Part shown: positions 19,980-23,236 of the stretch, one piece after another
Layout of the letters: every line of letters begins with the position of its first letter
How positions within the stretch are numbered: the first letter of the stretch is position 1
Source: HO2-45-28 sp964412115
GTDB lineage: Bacteria > Patescibacteriota > Minisyncoccia > HO2-45-28
NCBI GenBank assembly: GCA_964412115.1
Contig: CAYPMM010000012.1
Coordinates: 1 to 23,236, forward strand
Direction: 5' to 3'
Length of the DNA: 23,236 bases
Notes under the pieces: model-generated
Told to the model about the DNA's origin: nothing
The model's database searches: none
Seen by the model: the letters and a program-made list of their open reading frames with translations, nothing else
Program-made: the position numbers and the translations under genes

Positions 19980-20450
19980 ATGGCGGTTAAAAAACCAAAA
20001 ACCGAAAAAAAAGTAAAAAAAGCAAAACCTCGCCAACCCGAGGTTAAGGAGGTTAAGGCAAAAATCGGCTATATTGAAGCCGTCGGGCGGAGAAAAACTT
20101 CAAGCGCGCGGGCCAGGATTTTTGAAGGTACCGGAGAAGTTAAAGTAAACGGCAAAGATTTCAAAGAATATTTTCCGACCGAAGAACTGCAAAAAATAAT
20201 CGTATCACCTTTTAAAAAAATGAATTTGGAGGGCAGTTTTTCGGCAAACGTAAAAATTTCCGGAGGGGGAATACACTCTCAAGCCGAAGCGGTCAGGCAC
20301 GCGATTTCGCGCGCCTTGATTAAAAAAGACATAGAATTAAGAAGCAAACTCAAAAGAGCCGGATTTTTGAAGCGCGACCCCAGAATGAAAGAACGCCGCA
20401 AGTTCGGCCTCAAAAAAGCCCGCAAAGCCCCCCAGTGGGCGAAACGCTAG
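19980..20450 (+). CDS. rpsI: Ribosomal protein S9
   Basis: A 156-residue protein with a Lys/Pro-rich N-terminal extension (about 30 residues), then YIEAVGRRKTSSARARIFEG, VKVNGKDFKEYF, SGGGIHSQAEAVRHAISRAL and the basic C-terminal tail ending KAPQWAKR. S9 reaches the P site with its C-terminal Lys-Arg; the last residues here keep that pair, though the usual QFSKR reads QWAKR. It ends the ribosomal operon just before a terminator. Confidence 0.97.
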   Translation: MAVKKPKTEKKVKKAKPRQPEVKEVKAKIGYIEAVGRRKTSSARARIFEGTGEVKVNGKDFKEYFPTEELQKIIVSPFKKMNLEGSFSANVKISGGGIHSQAEAVRHAISRALIKKDIELRSKLKRAGFLKRDPRMKERRKFGLKKARKAPQWAKR

Positions 20451-20457
20451 AAATGTA

Positions 20458-20490
20458 AAACGTCCCGATTTTCTCGGGACGTTTGTTTTT
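20458..20490. terminator. Terminator shared by the ribosomal operon and the convergent gene
   Basis: AAACGTCCCGA (20458-20468) pairs perfectly with TCGGGACGTTT (20474-20484), followed by GTTTTT. On the minus strand the hairpin is also followed by a short T run, so it can stop the convergent gene at 20489 as well. Confidence 0.88.
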
Positions 20491-20926
20491 ATACTATGTC
20501 TGCGATTTTTATTTTTAACTTGCGGGCGGTTTTTCGTTCCCATCTCGCGCCGATGGAACTTCGCCAGCCGGGGATAAAATCAAGCTGTTTAATTTTTCCG
20601 GATTTAAAAATCGTTCCGTAGAATCTTTCAAGAAGTTCGTTTGGGTCTTTGGCGTTGTTTTCTTCCCAAATTCTATGGAGATGCGGTTCAAAAGGAAGCT
20701 GGTCAAAAATATTTAACCCAACTTTTTCGCCGAGCCGTATATATTTTTTGAAAACTTGCAGATTTTTTTCAAAAGAGCCGAGTCCGCCCGAAGTCAAAGG
20801 TCCGCAGACCATCTCAACCGGCTGCGGCATCCTGTCGATTATCCTCAAAGCGATCTTTGCCAACTCCTCAAATGTTTTTGCTCCTTCTGCGTCCAAAACG
20901 TCCTTTTTCGTCCAGTACTTTAGCAA
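20489..20926 (-). CDS. Small conserved-looking protein, possibly nucleoside 2-deoxyribosyltransferase-like
   Basis: The start is placed at a TTG (20926) with GGAGG about 8 bases upstream, because a good promoter (20993-20965) lies downstream of the longer ATG start at 21022. This gives 145 residues beginning MLKYWTKKDVLD. Motifs are PQPVEMVCGPLTSGGLGS, NIFDQLPFEPHLHRIWEE and a C-terminal FIPGWRSSIGARWERKTARK. The last piece resembles the pGW..S.Ga..E...A pattern of the DUF4406/nucleoside 2-deoxyribosyltransferase fold, which handles nucleotide or sugar-nucleoside substrates. The assignment is weak and I cannot name catalytic residues. It is divergent from hrcA and convergent with rpsI. Confidence 0.75.
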   Translation of the reverse strand: MLKYWTKKDVLDAEGAKTFEELAKIALRIIDRMPQPVEMVCGPLTSGGLGSFEKNLQVFKKYIRLGEKVGLNIFDQLPFEPHLHRIWEENNAKDPNELLERFYGTIFKSGKIKQLDFIPGWRSSIGARWERKTARKLKIKIADIV

Positions 20927-20964
20927 CGGGCAACCCTCCGTAAAGGTCAGATCAGCTAATAGGC

Positions 20965-20993
20965 AGTATATTTTAAAAATCCTGTATTTGCAA
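20965..20993 (-). promoter_or_regulatory. Promoter of the minus-strand gene at 20489-20926
   Basis: On the minus strand, TTGCAA (20993-20988), 17 bases and TATACT (20970-20965). Predicted start near 20958 leaves a leader of about 32 bases with the GGAGG site, which decides the downstream TTG start. Confidence 0.65.
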
Positions 20994-21015
20994 ATTAGAA
21001 GGATGCTGACCATGG

Positions 21016-21094
21016 TTAGCACTCTTGACCCGTTCGAGAATACTCAGGGTCTGCGACTGCTAATTCTACTTGAAGTAGAATTAGCAGTCTTGAC
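21016..21094. repeat. Direct repeat flanking a palindromic insertion in the hrcA operator
   Basis: TTAGCACTCTTGAC (21016-21029) recurs as TTAGCAGTCTTGAC (21081-21094), 13 of 14 identical and 65 bp apart. Between and partly overlapping them are hairpin 1 (GACCC 21028-21032 with GGGTC 21047-21051, holding TTCGA...CTCA with a TC/TC loop) and a perfect 16-bp hairpin (21055-21070 with 21074-21089, loop TGA). The right arm of hairpin 2 supplies the left half of the CIRCE. Confidence 0.75.
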
Positions 21095-21107
21095 ATACGA
21101 GTGCTAA
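21081..21107 (+). promoter_or_regulatory. CIRCE operator (HrcA binding site)
   Basis: TTAGCAGTC-N9-GAGTGCTAA against the CIRCE consensus TTAGCACTC-N9-GAGTGCTAA: exact 9-base spacing and one mismatch (G for C at 21087). A perfect left half-site, TTAGCACTC, lies 65 bp upstream at 21016-21024, and GACTGCTAA at 21055-21063 is a further imperfect half. The spacer holds the -35 TTGACA, so HrcA binding should block the promoter. Confidence 0.9.
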
Positions 21108-21117
21108 TTTGTATAAT
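21090..21117 (+). promoter_or_regulatory. hrcA-grpE-dnaK promoter, leaderless
   Basis: TTGACA (21090-21095), a 16-base spacer and TATAAT (21112-21117), both perfect. The ATG at 21125 lies at the expected transcription start, so the hrcA mRNA should be leaderless. Confidence 0.85.
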
Positions 21118-21124
21118 TGATACT

Positions 21125-21793
21125 ATGTTATTGGACGAAAGGGAAAACAGAATACTCGGCTTTTTGGTGCGCGATTTTATAAAAACGGCTGAGCCGGTTT
21201 CTTCCGCCAGAGTACGCGACGGACTCGGCCTTAATGAAAGCCCGGCAACCATACGCAATATCGTGGCCGACCTGGATGAGGCGGGGTTTTTAGAGCAGCC
21301 CTATACTTCGGCCGGACGAGTGCCGACCGATATGGCTTATAGGTATTTTGTGGACAATTTAATGTTTGAAGTGAAGCCGGACCGCAAGGTTTTAAATATT
21401 AAAAAATTAACCTCGCGCCGCGGAGAAGTCGGCCGGTTTCTGGCCGAAGCGCTGAATCTGCTCAGTTTTACCGGCTTTGAAGGAGAACATTTCAGCGGGC
21501 ACGGTTTTTCAGGCCTTTTTAAAGAGCCTGAATTCAAAGATGAGGATTCAATGCTTGATGTCGGATATTTCATTGACCACATTGACGAGCTTGCGGACGC
21601 TTATCGCAAGCAAGCCAAAAATACCGCGGGGTTTTTTATCGGCAAAGAAAACCCGGCCAGTTGCGCCCGTGAATTCGGGGTATTTTACGTTGAATCCGCG
21701 GCCGGAAGCCGGAAACAGACGGTAATTTTAGTCGGACCCAAGAGAATGAATTATGAGCGCGTCTCAAGTTACGCCGGTTTATTTTTAGATTAA
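21125..21793 (+). CDS. hrcA: Heat-inducible transcription repressor HrcA, short form
   Basis: HrcA binds CIRCE and represses chaperone genes; here the site lies in its own promoter. The ATG at 21125 is selected from the promoter, giving 222 residues against about 340 in Bacillus. The N-terminal winged helix is clear (LLDERENRILGFLVRDFIKT, EPVSSARVRD, ESPATIRNIVADLDEAGFLE, SAGRVPTDMAYRYFVD). The C-terminal end (VILVGPKRMNYERVSSYAGLF) matches the HrcA effector domain, so the shortening is internal, in the middle and insertion region. It probably still dimerises. It leads hrcA-grpE-dnaK; grpE starts 8 bases after its stop. Confidence 0.93.
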   Translation: MLLDERENRILGFLVRDFIKTAEPVSSARVRDGLGLNESPATIRNIVADLDEAGFLEQPYTSAGRVPTDMAYRYFVDNLMFEVKPDRKVLNIKKLTSRRGEVGRFLAEALNLLSFTGFEGEHFSGHGFSGLFKEPEFKDEDSMLDVGYFIDHIDELADAYRKQAKNTAGFFIGKENPASCAREFGVFYVESAAGSRKQTVILVGPKRMNYERVSSYAGLFLD

Positions 21794-21801
21794 TTAAAAT
21801 T

Positions 21802-22350
21802 ATGAAAGACGAAGAAAAAAACGAAAATGAGGAATTGACCGTAGTGGACGAAAGTTTTGGAGATGAGGCCGAGGGCAAGATTAAAAAATTAAAAGAAGAG
21901 CTGAAAGAGTGCCGTAAAAAAGCCGAAGAGTATCTGGCCGGATGGCAAAGGGCCAAAGCCGATTTCATAAACGCCAGGCGCGATGAGGAAAAAAATCTGG
22001 AGGCAACGGCAAAATATTCAAATGAAAGGCTTCTTTACGAAATGGTAAAAGTGCTCGATAGTTTCAGTCACGCTTTGGCCGAACCGGAACTGGAAGAAAA
22101 ATGGAAAACTGGCTTTGAGCGAATACAAAACCAGCTTTTGCAAATCATGAGGGGCTGCGGGGTGGGGGAAATAGAGGCTTTAAACTTGAAGTTTGACCCA
22201 TCGGAACACGAAAGTATTGATAAGGAGGAGGTTGAAAGTCCGGACGACGACCACAAGGTTTTGGCCGAGATTCAGAAAGGTTATAAAATATATGATAAAG
22301 TTTTAAGGCCGGCAAAAGTTAAAATAGGAGTTTATCAAAACAAAAGTTAA
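21802..22350 (+). CDS. grpE: Nucleotide exchange factor GrpE
   Basis: A 182-residue protein with an acidic N-terminus, a long coiled-coil (about 30-75, KIKKLKEELKECRKKAEEYL then AGWQRAKADFINARRDEEKN) and the beta-wing domain (FDPSEHESIDKEEVESPDDD, VLAEIQKGYKIYDKVLRPAK, VKIGVY). GrpE dimers release ADP from DnaK and act as a thermosensor in many bacteria. Length is normal. No Shine-Dalgarno precedes it; the start follows an AT-rich stretch. Confidence 0.96.
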   Translation: MKDEEKNENEELTVVDESFGDEAEGKIKKLKEELKECRKKAEEYLAGWQRAKADFINARRDEEKNLEATAKYSNERLLYEMVKVLDSFSHALAEPELEEKWKTGFERIQNQLLQIMRGCGVGEIEALNLKFDPSEHESIDKEEVESPDDDHKVLAEIQKGYKIYDKVLRPAKVKIGVYQNKS

Positions 22351-22384
22351 ACGTTAAATATTAAAAATTAGATTAAATAAAAAC

Positions 22385-23236
22385 ATGCCAAAAATTTTGG
22401 GAATAGATTTAGGAACAACAAATTCGGCGATAGCCGTGGTTGAGGGCGGAGAGCCGAAAATAATAGAAAATTCGGAGGGCAACAGGACTACTCCGTCAAT
22501 TATCGCCTTTTCCAAGTCGGGCGATCGTTTGGTCGGTCTTTTGGCCAAGCGTCAGGCGGTTACCAATCCCAAAAACACCATTTTTTCGGTAAAACGCCTG
22601 ATAGGGCGTAAATTTCAGGATGAGGAAGTTCAGCGCGATATTAAACTTTTGCCTTATGAAATGCGCGCGTCTGAAAACGGCGGAGTTGAGGTTAAAATCG
22701 GCGGCCTTTCGGCGGACTCGGAACAGGCAAAATGGTACAGGCCAGAGGAAATTTCGGCGATGGTTTTGGCGAAACTCAAGGCTGACGCCGAATCAAAACT
22801 CGGCGAAAAAATAGAAGAGGCCATAATCACGGTCCCGGCTTATTTTGACGATTCGCAGAGAAAGGCGACCAAAGATGCCGGAGAAATAGCCGGATTCAAA
22901 GTCCGCAGGATTTTAAACGAGCCGACAGCGGCCGCCTTGGCTTACGGTTTAAACAAGAAAAAAGACGAAAAGATCGTGGTATACGATTTCGGCGGAGGAA
23001 CTTTTGACGTGTCGGTTCTTGAAATAGGAGATGACACGATTGAAGTTAAATCTACCGACGGCGACACCCATTTGGGCGGAGACGATTTTGACCAGAAAAT
23101 AATCTCGTGGATTGTAAATGAATTCAAAAAAGAATCGGGCATAGATGTTTCAAAAGACACGCTGGCCCTGCAGCGCTTAAAAGAAGCCGCTGAAAAAGCC
23201 AAGCACGAACTTTCAAGCACATCTGAAACCGAAATA
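22385..23236 (+). CDS. dnaK: Chaperone DnaK (Hsp70), 3' end outside window
   Basis: 284 N-terminal residues of DnaK, cut by the window edge. Seen are the ATPase motifs PKILGIDLGTTNSAIAVVEG, NRTTPSIIAF, ITVPAYFDDSQRKATKDAG, RRILNEPTAAALAYGL and VVYDFGGGTFDVSVLEIG with HLGGDDFD. DnaK binds hydrophobic peptides in an ATP cycle with DnaJ and GrpE. It begins 34 bases after grpE. The segment before PEEISAMVL is slightly longer than usual. No dnaJ is visible in the window. Confidence 0.97.
   Translation, partial: MPKILGIDLGTTNSAIAVVEGGEPKIIENSEGNRTTPSIIAFSKSGDRLVGLLAKRQAVTNPKNTIFSVKRLIGRKFQDEEVQRDIKLLPYEMRASENGGVEVKIGGLSADSEQAKWYRPEEISAMVLAKLKADAESKLGEKIEEAIITVPAYFDDSQRKATKDAGEIAGFKVRRILNEPTAAALAYGLNKKKDEKIVVYDFGGGTFDVSVLEIGDDTIEVKSTDGDTHLGGDDFDQKIISWIVNEFKKESGIDVSKDTLALQRLKEAAEKAKHELSSTSETEI

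Noticed and set aside
20927..21022. A longer start at ATG 21022 for the minus-strand gene
   Set aside because: A TTGCAA-17-TATACT promoter lies inside that extension and a GGAGG site precedes the TTG at 20926, so the extra 32 residues are probably not translated.
21030..21046. GTTCGAGAA near hrcA considered as a tRNA T-loop
   Set aside because: No acceptor, D or anticodon arms surround it. It fits better as the TTCGA...CTCA hairpin with TC/TC loop.
1..23236. CRISPR array, insertion-sequence transposase, rRNA or tRNA genes
   Set aside because: I saw no regularly spaced direct repeats, no transposase-like reading frame and no cloverleaf or rRNA segments on either strand by eye.

Overview
The window looks like a chromosomal piece of a Patescibacteria/CPR bacterium, most likely Parcubacteria-like. 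I infer this from gene content and protein sizes and have not searched any database. Supporting signs are trimmed core proteins (a 577-residue AlaRS without its C-terminal domain, a 222-residue HrcA, a 120-residue L13), mostly Shine-Dalgarno-free starts with several near-leaderless promoters, a Baseplate-J-like envelope protein and a MltG-type transglycosylase. TGA is used as a stop, so this is not one of the CPR lineages that recode TGA.

Layout. 1-1798: 3' part of a large unrecognised protein. 1799-2119: a promoter-like site, a perfect terminator hairpin and copy A of a 167-bp structured repeat. 2120-3562: GuaB-family enzyme with CBS domains. 3692-5935: a protein with two wHTH-plus-metallophosphoesterase units, the first catalytically degenerate. 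6046-8220: an apparent Lon-N domain joined to a single Clp-type AAA+ module. 8250-9227: MltG. 9283-10053: site-2 protease. 10156-10827 (minus): zinc-ribbon protein of unknown role, divergent from mnmA (10895-12109), which carries copy B of the repeat in frame. 12143-13876: alaS, also with an in-frame palindromic insertion. 13881-16299: FtsA/PilM-like actin and a bitopic Baseplate-J-like protein. 16352-20450: infA-rpmJ-rpsM-rpsK-rpsD-rpoA-rplQ-rplM-rpsI. 20489-20926 (minus): small conserved-looking protein. 21125 to the right edge: hrcA-grpE-dnaK (dnaK cut by the edge), with a rearranged CIRCE operator.

The most unusual signal is the repeat at 1931-2097 and 11284-11451. Its core is nearly identical in the two copies (65 of 67 bases). 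Its long outer stem and first hairpin differ, but largely through compensatory base-pair changes. Most non-Watson-Crick pairs are A.C or TC/TC as read on the plus strand, which become G.U wobbles and tandem G.A pairs on the minus strand. That points to selection on a folded minus-strand nucleic acid. One copy lies between genes and the other is translated as part of MnmA, much like the Rickettsia palindromic elements. Smaller palindromes with the same TC/TC internal loop occur inside alaS and in the hrcA operator, and a possible decayed one in guaB. Simple hairpins occur near the 3' end of mnmA and between infA and rpmJ.

The rest is mainly housekeeping: translation and transcription, tRNA thiolation and charging, purine metabolism, cell envelope, proteostasis and heat-shock control.
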